DNA of 64,000 nt from Punica granatum (Eukaryota; Streptophyta; Magnoliopsida; Myrtales; Lythraceae). The stretch covers positions 1 through 64,000 of the forward strand of contig NW_022204191.1 of assembly GCF_007655135.1 (NCBI RefSeq). Direction: 5' to 3'. This document shows positions 1-13,347 of this stretch, piece by piece. Both the position numbers and the translations under genes were made by a program. The notes under the pieces are model-generated. The model was not told where the DNA came from. It searched no databases and saw nothing but the letters and a program-made list of their open reading frames with translations. Numbering within the stretch: position 1 is the stretch's first letter; each line of letters opens with the position of its first letter.

Positions 1-3000
1 CTGCTAACCCGTGCGAGATTACTTTCTTGCATCGCAAGTTCGCCGAGCCAACTCGCTCGTGCCTCCTGCAACCTTCCCGGGTCTGCTAACCCGTGCGAGC
101 TTACTTTCCTACACGCATGTTCTCCAAGCCACCTCGCTCGTGCCTCTTGCAACCTTGACGGGTCTGCTAACCCGTGCGAGTTTACTTTCTTGCAACGCAA
201 GTTCGCCGAGTCACCTCGCTCGTGTCTCTTGCAATCTTGCCGGGTTTGCAACCCGTGCGAGTTTAATTTCCTGCATCGCAAGTTCGCTGAGCCACCTTGC
301 TTGTGCCTCTTGCAACCTTGCCGGGTATGCTAACCCGTGCGAGCTTAATTCCTGCACCTTAATCGCCGACCCAACTCGTCGTGCCTCTTGCAACTTTTCT
401 GGGTCTGCTAACCCGTGCGAGCTTACTTTCCTGCACCGCAAGTTCGTCGAGCCTCCCTCTCGTGCCTCTTGCAACCTTGTCGGTCTGCTAACCCGTGCGA
501 GATTACTTTCCTGCATCGCAAGTTCGCCGAGTCACCTCGCTCGTCTCTCTTGCAACCTTGTCGGGTTTGCTAATCCGTGCGAGATTACTTTCCTGCACCG
601 CAAGTTCGCTAAGCCATCTCCCTCTTACCTCTTGCAACCTTGTCGAGTTTGCTTATCCTGGCGAGTTTACTTTTTTGCATTGCAAGTTCGCCTAGCCATC
701 TCGCTCGTGCCACTTGCAATCTTGCCGGGTTTGCAAACCCGTGCGAGTTTACTTTCCTGCATCGCAAGTTCGCGAGCCACCTTGCTCGTGCCTCTTGCAA
801 TCTTGCCGGGTTTGCAAACCCGTGCGAGTTTACTTTCTGCATCGCAAGTTCGCTGAGCCACCTTGCTGGTGCCTCTTGCAACCTTGCCGGGTATGCTAAC
901 CCTGCGAGCTTAATTTCCTGCACCTTAAGTTCGCCGAGCCAACTCGCTCGTGCCTCTTGCAACCTTGCCGGGTCTTCTAACCCGTGCGAGCTTACTTTCC
1001 TGCTCCGCAAGTTCGTCGAGCCTCCTCGCTCGTGCCTCTTGCAACCTTGTCGGGTCTGCTAACCCGTGCGAGCTTACTTTCCTGCACCGCATGTTCGCCG
1101 CCCACCTCGCTCGTGCCTCTTGCAACCTTGCCGGGTATGCTAACCCGTGCGAGCTTAATTTCCTGCACCTTAAGTTCGCCGAGCCAACTCGCTCGTGCCT
1201 CTTGCAACCTTTTCTGGGTCTGCTAACCCGTGCGAGCTTACTTTCCTGCACCGCAAGTTCGTCGAGCCTCCTCACTCGTGCCTCTTGCAACCTTGTCGGG
1301 TCTGCTAACCCGTGCGAGATTACTTTCCTGCACCTTAAGTTCGCCGAGCCAACTCGCTCGTGCCTCTTGCAACCTTGCCGGGTCTGCTAACCCGTGCGAG
1401 CTTACTTTTCTGCACCGCATGTTCTCCGAGCCACCTCGCTCGTGCCTCTTGCAACCTTGACCGGTCTGCTAACCCGTGCGAGTTTACTTTCTTGCAACGC
1501 AAGTTCGCCGAGTCACCTCGCTCGTGTCTCTTGCAACCTTGTCGGGTTTGCTAATCCGTGCGAGATTACTTTCCTGCACCGCAAGTTCGCTAAGCCACTC
1601 CCTCTTGCCTCTTGCAACCTTGTCGAGTCTGCTTATCCTAGCGAGTTTACTTTTTTGCATTGCAAGTTCGCTTAGCCATCTCGCTCGTGCCTCTTGCAAT
1701 CTTGCCGGGTTTGCAAACCCGTGCGAGTTTACTTTCTTGCATCGCAAGTTCGCTGAGCCACCTTGCTGTGCCTCTTGCAACCTTGCCGGGTATTCTAACC
1801 CGTGCGAGCTTAATTTCCTGCACCATAAGTTCGCCGAGCCAACTCGCTCGTGCCTCTTGCAACCTTGCCGGTCTGCTAACCCGTGCGAGCTTACTTTCCT
1901 GCACGCAAGTTCGCCGAGCCTCCTCGCTCGTGCCTCTTGCAACCTTGTCGGGTCTGCTAACCCGTGCGATTACTTTCTTGCATCGCAAGTTCGCCGAGCC
2001 ACTCGCTCGTGCCTCTTGCAACCTTGCCGGGTCTGCTAACCGTGCGAGCTTACTTTCCTACACCGCATGTTCTCCGAGCCACCTCGCTCGTGCCTCCTGC
2101 AACCTTCCCGGGTCTGCTAACCAGTGCGAGCTTACTTCCTCTTTCCTACACCGCATGTTCTCCAAGCCACCTCTCGCTCGTGCCTCTTGCAACCTTGACG
2201 GGTCTGCTAACCCGTGCGAGTTTACTTTCTTGCAACGCAAGTTCGCCGAGTCACCTCGCTCGTGTCTCTTGCAATCTCGCCGGGTTTGCAACCCGTGCGA
2301 GTTTACTTTCCTGCATCGCAAGTTCGCTGAGCCATTGCTGGTGCCTCTTGCAACCTTGCCGGGTATGCTAACCCGTGCGAGCTTAATTTCCTGCACCATA
2401 AGTTCGCCGAGCCAACTCGCTCGTGCCTCTTGCAACCTTGCCGTGTCTGCTAACCCGTGCGAGCTTACTTTCCTACACCGCAAGTTCGCCGAGCCTCCTC
2501 GCTCGTGCCTCTTGCAACCTTGCGGGTCTGCTAACCCGTGCGAGATTACTTTCTTGCATCGCAAGTTCGCCGAGCCAACTCGCTCGTGCCTCCTGCAACC
2601 TTCCCGGGTCTGCTAACCGTGCGAGCTTACTTTCCTACACCGCTGTTCTCCAACCACCTCGCTCGTGCCTCTTGCAACCTTGACGGGTCTGCTAACCCGT
2701 GCGAGTTTACTTTCTTGCAACGCAAGTTCGCCGAGTCACCTCGCTCGGTCTCTTGCAATCTTGCCGGGTTTGCAAACCCGTGCGAGTTTACTTTCCCGCA
2801 TCGCAAGTTCGCTGAGCCACCTTGCTCGTGCCTCTTGCAACCTTGCCGGTATGCTAACCCTTGCGAGCTTAATTTCCTGCACCTTAAGTTCGCCGAGCCA
2901 ACTTGCTCGTGCCCTCTTGCAACCTTGCCGGGTCTGCAAACCCGTGCGAGCTTACTTTTCTGCACCGCATGTTCTCCGAGCCACCTCGCTCGTGCCTCTT

Positions 3001-4989
3001 GCAACCTTGACCGGTCTGCTAACCTAACCCGTGCGAGTTTACTTTCTTGCAACGCAAGTTCGCGAGTCACCTCGCTCGTGTCTCTTGCAACCTTGTCGGG
3101 TTTGCTAATCCGTGCGAGATTACTTTCCTGCACCGCAAGTTCGCTAAGCCACCTCCCTCTTGCCTCTTGCAACCTTGTCGAGTCTGCTTATCCTAGCGAG
3201 TTTACTTTTTTGCATTTCAAGTTCGCTTAGCCATCTCGCTCGTGCCTCTTGCAATCTTGCCGGGTTTGCAAACCCGTGCGAGTTTACTTTCCTGCATCGC
3301 AAGTTCGCTGAGCCACCTTGCTGGTGCCTCTTGCAACCTTGCCGGGTATGCTAACCCGTGCGAGCTTAATTTCCTGCACCATAAGTTCGCCGAGCCAACT
3401 CACTCGTGCCTCTTGCAACCTTGCCGGGTCTGCTAACCCGTGCGAGCTTACTTTCCTGCACCGCAAGTTCGTCGAGCCTCCTCGCTCGTGCCTCTTGCAA
3501 CCTTGTCGGGTCTGCTAACCCGTGCGAGATTACTTTCCTGCATCGCAAGTTCGCCGAGCCAACTCGCTCGTGCCTCCTGCAACCTTGCCGGGTCTGCTAA
3601 CCCGAGCGAGCTTACTTTCCTGCACCGCATGTTCTCCGAGCCACCTCGCTCGTGCCTCTTGCAACCTTGACGGGTCTGCTAACCCGTGCGAGTTTACTTT
3701 CTTGCAACGCAAGTTCGCCGAGTCACCTCGCTCGTGGCTCTTGCAATCTTGCCGGGTTGCAACCCGTGCGAGTTTACTTTCCGCATCGCAAGTTCGCTGA
3801 GCCACCTTGCTCGTGCCTCTTGCAACCTTGCCGGTATGCTAACCCGTGCAGCTTAATTTCCTGCACCTTAAGTTCGCCGAGCCAACTCGCTCGTGCCTTT
3901 GCAACCTTGCCGGGTCTGCTAACCCGTGCGAGCTTACTTTTCTGCACCGCATGTTCTCCGAGCCACCTCGCTCGTGCCTCTTGCAACCTTGACCGGTCTG
4001 CTAACCCGTGCGAGTTTACTTTCTTGCAACGCAAGTTCGCCGAGTCACCTCGCTCGTGTCTCTTGCAACCTTGTCGGGTTTGCTAATCCGTGCGAGATTA
4101 CTTTCCTGCACCGCAAGTTCGCTAAGCCACTCCCTCTTGCCTCTTGCAACCTTGTCGAGTCTGCTTATCCTAGCGAGTTTACTTTTTTGCATTGCAAGTT
4201 CGCCTAGCCATCTCGCTCGTGCCTCTTGCAATCTTGCCGGGTTTGCAAACCCGTGCGAGTTTACTTTCCTGCATCGCAAGTTCGCTGAGCCACCTTGCTC
4301 GTGCCTCTTGCAACCTTGCCGGGTATGCTAACCCGTGCGAGCTTAATTTCCTGCACCTTAAGTTCGCCGAGCCAACTCGCTCGTGCCTCTTGCAACCTTG
4401 CCGGGTCTGCTAACCCGTGCGAGCTTACTTTCCTGCACCGCAAGTTCGCCGAGCCACCTCGCTCGTGCCTCTTGCAACCTTGTCGGGTCTGCTAACCGTG
4501 CGACTTACTTTCTTGCATCGCAAGTTCGCCGAGCCAACTCGCTCGTGCCTCCTGCAACCTTCCCGGGTCTGCTAACCAGTGCGAGCTTACTTTCCTACAC
4601 CCGCATGTTCTTCAAGCCACCTCGCTCGTGCCTCTTGCAACCTTGACGGGTCTGCTAACCCGTGCGAGTTTACTTTCTTGCAACGCAAGTTCGCCGAGTC
4701 ACCTCGCTCGTGTCTCTTGCAATCTCGCCGGGTTTGCAATCCCGTGCGAGTTTAATTTCCTGCATCGCAAGTTCGCTGAGCCACCTTGCTGGTGCCTCTT
4801 GCAACCTTGCCGGGTATGCTAACCCGTGCGAGCTTACTTTCCTACACCGCAAGTTCGCCGAGCCTCCTCGCTCGTGCCTGTTGCAACCTTGTCGGGTCTG
4901 CTAACCCGTGCGAGATTACTTTCTTGCATCGCAAGTTCGCCGAGCCAACTCGCTCGTGCCTCCTGCAACCTTCCCGGGTCTGCTAACCA

Positions 4990-7190
4990 GTGCGAGCTTA
5001 CTTTCCTACACCGCATGTTCTCCAAGCCACCTCGCTCGTGCCTCTTGCAACTTTGACGGGTCTGCTAACCCGTGCGAGTTTACTTTCTTGCAACGCAAGT
5101 TCGCCGAGTCACCTCGCTCGTGTCTCTTGCAATCTTGCCGGGTTTGCAAACCCGTGCGAGTTTACTTTCCCGCATCGCAAGTTCGCTGAGCCACCTTGCT
5201 CGTGCCTCTTGCAACCTTGCCGGTATGCTAACCCGTGCAAGCTTAATTTCCTGCACCTTAAGTTCGCCGAGCCAACTCGCTCGTGCCTCTTGCAACCTTG
5301 CCGGGTCTGCTAACCCGTGCGAGCTTACTTTTCTGCACCGCATGTTCTCCGAGCCACCTCGCTCGTGCCTCTTGCAACCTTGACCGGTCTGCTAACCCGT
5401 GCGAGTTTACTTTCTTGCAACGCAAGTTCGCCGAGTCACCTCGCTCGTGTCTCTTGCAACCTTGTCGGGTTTGCTAATCCGTGCGAGATTACTTTCCTGC
5501 ACCGCAAGTTCGCTAAGCCACCTCCCTCTTGCCTCTTGCAACCTTGTCGAGTCTGCTTATCCTAGCGAGTTTACTTTTTTGCATTGCAAGTTCGCTTAGC
5601 CATCTCGCTCGTGCCTCTTGCAATCTTGCCGGGTTTGCAAACCCGTGCGAGTTTACTTTCTTGCATCGCAAGTTCGCTGAGCCACCTTGCTGGTGCCTCT
5701 TGCAACCTTGCCGGTATGCTAACCCGTGCGAGCTTAATTTCCTGCACCATAAGTTCGCCGAGCCAACTCGCACGTGCCTCTTGCAACCTTGCCGTGTCTG
5801 CTAACCCGTGCGAGCTTACTTTCCTACACCGCAAGTTCGCCGAGCCTCCTCGCTCGTGCCTGTTGCAACCTTGTCGGGTCTGCTAACCCGTGCGAGATTA
5901 CTTTCTTGCATCGCAAGTTCGCCGAGCCAACTCGCTCGTGCCTCCTGCAACCTTGCCGGGTCTGCTAACCCGTGCGAGCTTACTTTCCTACACCGCATGT
6001 TCTCCAAGCCACCTCGCTCGTGCCTCTTGCAACCTTGACGGGTCTGCTAACCCGTGCGAGTTTACTTTCTTGCAACGCAAGTTCGCCGAGTCACCTCGCT
6101 CGTGGCTCTTGCAATCTTGCCGGGTTTGCAAACCCGTGCGAGTTTACTTTCCCGCATCGCAAGTTCGCTGAGCCACCTTGCTCGTGCCTCTTGCAACCTT
6201 GCCGGTATGCTAACCAGTGCAAGCTTAATTTCCTGCACCTTAAGTTCGCCGAGCCAACTCGCTCGTGCCTTTTGCAACCTTGCCGGGTCTGCTAACCCGT
6301 GCGAGCTTACTTTTCTGCACCGCATGTTCTCCGAGCCACCTCGCTCGTGCCTCTTGCAACCTTGACCGGTCTGCTAACCCGTGCGAGTTTACTTTCTTGC
6401 AACGCAAGTTCGCCGAGTCACCTCGCTCGTGTCTCTTGCAACCTTGTCGGGTTTGCTAATCCGTGCGAGATTACTTTCCTGCACCGCAAGTTCGCTAAGC
6501 CACCTCCCTCTTGCCTCTTGCAACCTTGTCGAGTCTGCTTATCCTAGCGAGTTTACTTTTTTGCATTGCAAGTTCGCTTAGCCATCTCGCTCGTGCCTCT
6601 TGCAATCTTGCCGGGTTTGCAAACCCGTGCGAGTTTACTTTCCTGCATCGCAAGTTCGCTGAGCCACCTTGCTCGTGCCTCTTGCAACCTTGCCGGGTAT
6701 GCTAACCCGTGCGAGCTTAATTTCCTGCACCATAAGTTCGCCGAGCCAACTCGCTCGTGCCTCTTGCAACCTTGCCGTGTCTGCTAACCCGTGCGAGCTT
6801 ACTTTCCTACACCGCAAGTTCGCCGAGCCTCCTCGCTCGTGCCTGTTGCAACCTTGTCGGGTCTGCTAACCCGTGCGAGATTACTTTCTTGCATCGCAAG
6901 TTCGCCGAGCCAACTCGCTCGTGCCTCCTGCAACCTTCCCGGGTCTGCTAACCAGTGCGAGCTTACTTTCCTACACCGCATGTTCTCCAAGCCACCTCGC
7001 TCGTGCCTCTTGCAACCTTGACGGGTCTGCTAACCCGTGCGAGTTTACTTTCTTGCAACGCAAGTTCGCCGAGTCACCTCGCTCGTGTCTCTTGCAATCT
7101 CGCCGGGTTTGCAATCCCGTGCGAGTTTAATTTCCTGCATCGCAAGTTCGCTGAGCCACCTTGCTGGTGCCTCTTGCAACCTTGCCGGTG
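4990..7190 (+). repeat. Higher-order repeat, 30-monomer unit, copy 1
   Basis: This stretch recurs at about 7446-9650 with a nearly constant offset of 2,456-2,457 bp, that is 30 monomers less a few bases. Matching landmarks are 5317 with 7774, 6873 with 9330, 6955 with 9412 and 7037 with 9494. Inside it a 982-bp (12-monomer) sub-period links 5317 with 6299 and 5529 with 6511. Similarity breaks near 7190/9650, where the following monomer subtypes differ. Confidence 0.8.
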
Positions 7191-7445
7191 TGCTAACCCG
7201 TGCAAACTTAATTTCTTGCACCTTAAGTTCGCCGAGCCAACTCGCTCGTGCCTCTTGCAACCTTGCCGGGTCTGCTAACCCGTGCGAGCTTACTTTCCTA
7301 CACCGCAAGTTCGCCGAGCCTCCTCGCTCGTGCCTGTTGCAACCTTGCCGGGTCTGCTAACCCGTGCGAGATTACTTTCTTGCATCGCAAGTTCGCCGAG
7401 CCAACTCGCTCGTGCCTCCTGCAACCTTGCCGGGTCTGCTAACCC

Positions 7446-9650
7446 GTGCGAGCTTACTTTCCTGCACCGCATGTTCGCCGAGCCACCTCGCTCGTGCCTC
7501 TTGCAACCTTGACGGGTCTGCTAACCCGTGCGAGTTTACTTTCTTGCAACGCAAGTTCGCCGAGTCACCTCGCTCGTGTCTCTTGCAATCTTGCCGGGTT
7601 TGCAAACCCGTGCGAGTTTACTTTCCCGCATCGCAAGTTCGCTGAGCCACCTTGCTCGTGCCTCTTGCAACCTTGCCGGTTATGCTAACCCGTGCAAACT
7701 TAATTTCTTGCACCTTAAGTTCGCCGAGCCAACTCGCTCGTGCCTCTTGCAACCTTGCCGGGTCTGCTAACCCGTGCGAGCTTACTTTTCTGCACCGCAT
7801 GTTCTCCGAGCCACCTCGCTCGTGCCTCTTGCAACCTTGACAGGTCTGCTAACCCGTGCGAGTTTACTTTCTTGCAACGCAAGTTCGCCGAGTCACCTCG
7901 CTCGTGTCTCTTGCAACCTTGTCGGGTTTGCTAATCCGTGCGAGATTACTTTCCTGCACCGCAAGTTCGCTAAGCCACCTCCCTCTTGCCTCTTGCAACC
8001 TTGTCGAGTCTGCTTATCCTAGCGAGTTTACTTTTTTGCATTGCAAGTTCGCTTAGCCATCTCGCTCGTGCCTCTTGCAATCTTGCCGGGTTTGCAAACC
8101 CGTGCGAGTTTACTTTCTTGCATCGCAAGTTCGCTGAGCCACCTTGCTGGTGCCTCTTGCAACCTTGCCGGGTATGCTAACCCGTGCGAGCTTAATTTCC
8201 TGCACCATAAGTTCGCCGAGCCAACTCGCTCGTGCCTCTTGCAACCTTGCCGTGTCTGCTAACCCGTGCGAGCTTACTTTCCTACACCGCAAGTTCGCCG
8301 AGCCTCCTCGCTCGTGCCTGTTGCAACCTTGTCGGGTCTGCTAACCCGTGCGAGATTACTTTCTTGCATCGCAAGTTCGCCGAGCCAACTCGCTCGTGCC
8401 TCCTGCAACCTTGCCGGGTCTGCTAACCCGTGCGAGCTTACTTTCCTACACCGCATGTTCTCCAAGCCACCTCGCTCGTGCCTCTTGCAACCTTGACGGT
8501 CTGCTAACCCGTGCGAGTTTACTTTCTTGCAACGCAAGTTCGCCGAGTCACCTCGCTCGTGGCTCTTGCAATCTTGCCGGGTTTGCAAACCCGTGCGAGT
8601 TTACTTTCCCGCATCGCAAGTTCGCTGAGCCACCTTGCTCGTGCCTCTTGCAACCTTGCCGGTATGCTAACCAGTGCAAGCTTAATTTCCTGCACCTTAA
8701 GTTCGCCGAGCCAACTCGCTCGTGCCTTTTGCAACCTTGCCGGGTCTGCTAACCCGTGCGAGCTTACTTTTCTGCACCGCATGTTCTCCGAGCCACCTCG
8801 CTCGTGCCTCTTGCAACCTTGACCGGTCTGCTAACCCGTGCGAGTTTACTTTCTTGCAACGCAAGTTCGCCGAGTCACCTCGCTCGTGTCTCTTGCAACC
8901 TTGTCGGGTTTGCTAATCCGTGCGAGATTACTTTCCTGCACCGCAAGTTCGCTAAGCCACCTCCCTCTTGCCTCTTGCAACCTTGTCGAGTCTGCTTATC
9001 CTAGCGAGTTTACTTTTTTGCATTGCAAGTTCGCTTAGCCATCTCGCTCGTGCCTCTTGCAATCTTGCCGGGTTTGCAAACCCGTGCGAGTTTACTTTCC
9101 TGCATCGCAAGTTCGCTGAGCCACCTTGCTCGTGCCTCTTGCAACCTTGCCGGGTATGCTAACCCGTGCGAGCTTAATTTCCTGCACCATAAGTTCGCCG
9201 AGCCAACTCGCTCGTGCCTCTTGCAACCTTGCCGTGTCTGCTAACCCGTGCGAGCTTACTTTCCTACACCGCAAGTTCGCCGAGCCTCCTCGCTCGTGCC
9301 TGTTGCAACCTTGTCGGGTCTGCTAAATCGTGCGAGATTACTTTCATGCATCGCAAGTTCGCCGAGCCAACTCGCTCGTGCCTCCTGCAACCTTCCCGGG
9401 TCTGCTAACCAGTGCGAGCTTACTTTCCTACACCGCATGTTCTTCAAGCCACCTCGCTCGTGCCTCTTGCAACCTTGACGGGTCTGCTAACCCGTGCGAG
9501 TTTACTTTCTTGCAACGCAAGTTCGCCGAGTCACCTCGCTCGTGTCTCTTGCAATCTCGCCGGGTTTGCAATCCCGTGCGAGTTTAATTTCCTGCATCGC
9601 AAGTTCGCTGAGCCACCTTGCTGGTGCCTCTTGCAACCTTGCCGGTATGC
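7446..9650 (+). repeat. Higher-order repeat, 30-monomer unit, copy 2
   Basis: Second copy of the 2,457-bp higher-order unit found at 4990-7190. It carries the same 982-bp sub-period (7774 with 8756, 7986 with 8968) and the same order of monomer subtypes. A few point changes and one-base gaps separate the copies, for example the monomers starting near 8480, where one g of a gg pair is missing. Unequal exchange or amplification of a block of 30 monomers is the simplest explanation. Confidence 0.8.
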
Positions 9651-10967
9651 TAACCCGTGCGAGCTTAATTTCCTGCACCATAAGTTCGCCGAGCCAACTC
9701 ACTCGTGCCTCTTGCAACCTTGCCGGGTCTGCTAACCCGTGCGAGCTTACTTTCCTGCACCGCAAGTTCGTCGAGCCTCCTCACTCGTGCCTCTTGCAAC
9801 CTTGTCGGGTCTGCTAACCCGTGCGAGATTACTTTCTTGCATCGCAAGTTCGCCGAGCCAACTCGCTCGTGCCTCCTGCAACCTTCCCGGGTCTGCTAAC
9901 CCGTGCGAGCTTACTTTCCTACACCGCATGTTCTCCAAGCCACCTCGCTCGTGCCTCTTGCAACCTTGACGGGTCTGCTAACCCGTGCGAGTTTACTTTC
10001 TTGCAACGCAAGTTCGCCGAGTCACCTCGCTCGTGTCTCTTGCAATCTTGCCGGGTTTGCAAACCCGTGCGAGTTTACTTTCCTGCATCGCAAGTTCGCT
10101 GAGCCACCTTGCTCGTGCCTCTTGCAACCTTGCCGGGTATGCTAACCCGTGCGAGCTTAATTTCCTGCACCATAAGTTCGCCGAGCCAACTCGCTCGTGC
10201 CTCTTGCAACCTTGCCGGGTCTGCTAACCCGTGCGAGCTTACTTTCCTACACCGCAAGTTCGCCGAGCCTCCTCGCTCGTGCCTGTTGCAACCTTGTCGG
10301 GTCTGCTAACCGTGCGAGATTACTTTCTTGCATCGCAAGTTCGCCGAGCCAACTCGCTCGTGCCTCCTGCAACCTTCCCGGGTCTGCTAACCAGTGCGAG
10401 CTTACTTTCCTACACCGCATGTTCTTCAAGCCACCTCGCTCGTGCCTCTTGCAACCTTGACGGGTCTGCTAACCCGTGCGAGTTTACTTTCTTGCAACGC
10501 AAGTTCGCCGAGTCACCTCGCTCGTGTCTCTTGCAATCTCGCCGGGTTTGCAATCCCGTGCGAGTTTAATTTCCTGCATCGCAAGTTCGCTGAGCCACCT
10601 TGCTGGTGCCTCTTGCAACCTTGCCGGGTATGCTAACCCGTGCGAGCTTAATTTCCTGCACCATAAGTTCGCCGAGCCAACTCGCTCGTGCCTCTTGCAA
10701 CCTTGCCGTGTCTGCTAACCCGTGTGAGCTTACTTTCCTACACCGCAAGTTCGCCGAGCCTCCTCGCTCGTGCCTGTTGCAACCTTGTCGGGTCTGCTAA
10801 CCCGTGCGAGATTACTTTCTTGCATCGCAAGTTCGCCGAGCCAACTCGCTCGTGCCTCCTGCAACCTTCCCGGGTCTGCTAACCCGTGCGAGCTTACTTT
10901 CCTACACCGCATGTTCTCCAAGCCACCTCGCTCGTGCCTCTTGCAACCTTGACGGGTCTGCTAACCC

Positions 10968-13347
10968 GTGCGAGTTTACTTTCTTGCAACGCAAGTTCGC
11001 CGAGTCACCTCGCTCGTGTCTCTTGCAATCTTGCCGGGTTTGCAAACCCGTGCGAGTTTAATTTCCTGCATCGCAAGTTCGCTGAGCCACCTTGCTTGTG
11101 CCTCTTGCAACCTTGTCGGGTATGCTAACCCGTGCGAGCTTAATTTCCTGCACCTTAAGTTCGCCGACCCAACTCGTTCGTGCCTCTTGCAACCTTTTCT
11201 GGGTCTGCTAACCCGTGCGAGCTTACTTTCCTGCACCGCAAGTTCGTCGAGCCTCCTCGCTCGTGCCTCTTGCAACCTTGTCGGGTCTGCTAACCCGTGC
11301 GAGATTACTTTCCTGCATCGCAAGTTCGCCGAGTCACCTCGCTCGTCTCTCTTGCAACCTTGTCGGGTTTGCTAATCCGTGCGAGATTACTTTCCTGCAC
11401 CGCAAGTTCGCTCAGCCACCTCCCTCTTACCTCTTGCAACCTTGTCGAGTTTGCTTATCCTGGCGTGTTTACTTTTTTGCATTGCAAGTTCGCCTAGCCA
11501 TCTCGCTCGTGCCTCTTGCAATCTTGCCGGGTTTGCAAACCCGTGCGAGTTTACTTTCCTGCATCGCAAGTTCGCGGAGCCACCTTGCTCGTGCCTCTTG
11601 CAATCTTGCCGGGTTTGCAAACCCGTGCGAGTTTACTTTCCTGCATCGCAAGTTCGCTGAGCCACCTTGCTGGTGCCTCTTGCAACCTTGCCGGGTATGC
11701 TAACCCGTGCGAGCTTAATTTCCTGCACCTTAAGTTCGCCGAGCCAACTCGCTCGTGCCTCTTGCAACCTTGCCGGGTCTTCTAACCCGTGCGAGCTTAC
11801 TTTCCTGCTCCGCAAGTTCGTCGAGCCTCCTCGCTCGTGCCTCTTGCAACCTTGTTGGGTCTGCTAACCCGAGCGAGCTTACTTTCCTGCACCGCATGTT
11901 CTCCGAGCCACCTCGCTCGTGCCTCTTGCAACCTTGCCGGGTATGCTAACCCGTGCGAGCTTAATTTCCTGCACCTTAAGTTCGCCGAGCCAACTCGCTC
12001 GTGCCTCTTGCAACCTTTTCTGGGTCTGCTAACCCGTGCGAGCTTACTTTCCTGCACCGCAAGTTCGTCGAGCCTCCTCACTCGTGCCTCTTGCAACCTT
12101 GTCGGGTCTGCTAACCCGTGCGAGATTACTTTCCTGCAGCGCAAGTTCGCCGAGCCAACTCGCTCGTGCCTCTTGCAACCTTGCCGGGTCTGCTAACCCG
12201 TGCGAGCTTACTTTTCTGCACCGCATGTTCTCCGAGCCACCTCGCTTGTGCCTCTTGCAACCTTGACAGGTCTGCTAACCCGTGCGAGTTTACTTTCTTG
12301 CAACGCAAGTTCGCCGAGTCACCTCGCTCGTGTCTCTTGCAACCTTTTCGGGTTTGCTAATCCGTGCGAGATTACTTTCCTGCACCGCAAGTTCGCTAAG
12401 CCACCTCCCTCTTGCCTCTTGCAACCTTGTCGAGTCTGCTATCCTAGCGAGTTTACTTTTTTGCATTGCAAGTTCGCTCAGCCATCTCGCTCGTGCCTCT
12501 TGCAATCTTGCCGGGTTTGCAAACCCGTGCGAGTTTACTTTCCTGCATCGCAAGTTCGCTGAGCCACCTTGCTGGTGCCTCTTGCAACCTTGCCGGGTAT
12601 GCTAACCCGTGCGAGCTTAATTTCCTGCACCTTAAGTTCACCGAGCCAACTCGCTCGTGCCTCTTGCAACCTTGCCGGGTCTTCTAACCCGTGCGAGCTT
12701 ACTTTCCTGCACCGCAAGTTCGTCGAGCCTCCTCGCTCGTGCCTCTTGCAACCTTGTCGGGTCTGTTAACCCGAGCGAGCTTACTTTCCTGCACCGCATG
12801 TTCTCCGAGCCACCTCGCTCGTGCCTCTTGCAACCTTGACGGGTCTGCTAACCCGTGCGAGTGTACTTTCTTGCAAAGCAAGTTCGCCGAGTCACCTCGC
12901 TCGTGTCTCTTGCAATCTTGCCGGGTTTGCAAACCCGTGCGAGTTTAATTTCCTGCATCGCAAGTTCGCTGAGCCACCTTGCTTGTGCCTCTTGCAACCT
13001 TGCCGGGTATGCTAACCCGTGCGAGCTTAATTTCCTGCACCTTAAGTTCGCCGAGCCAACTCGCTCGTGCCTCTTGCAACCTTTTCTGGGTCTGCTAACC
13101 CGTGCGAGCTTACTTTCCTGCACCGCAAGTTCGTCGAGCCTCCTCGCTCGTGCCTCTTGCAACCTTGTCGGGTCTGCTAACCCGTGCGAGATTACTTTCC
13201 TGCATCGCAAGTTCGCCGAGCCAACTCGCTCTTGCCTCCTGCAACCTTGCCGGGTCTGCTAACCCGAGCGAGCTTACTTTCCTACACCGCATGTTCTCCG
13301 AGCCACCTCGCTCGTGCCTCTTGCAACCTTGACGGGTCTGCTAACCC
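10968..13347 (+). repeat. Higher-order repeat, 29-monomer unit, copy 1
   Basis: This block is repeated immediately downstream with an offset of 2,380-2,381 bp (29 monomers plus 2-3 bases). Matching landmarks are 11215 with 13595, 11789 with 14169, 12036 with 14416, 12691 with 15072 and 12855 with 15236. The copies share private variants such as the monomer with ccttttctgggtctgc, which suggests a recent tandem duplication. Confidence 0.85.

Noticed and set aside
3010..3040. Telomere-like ctaaccc motif (ctaacctaaccc near 3020)
   Set aside because: It is a single local duplication inside the normal gctaacccgtgcgag landmark; no run of telomere repeats.
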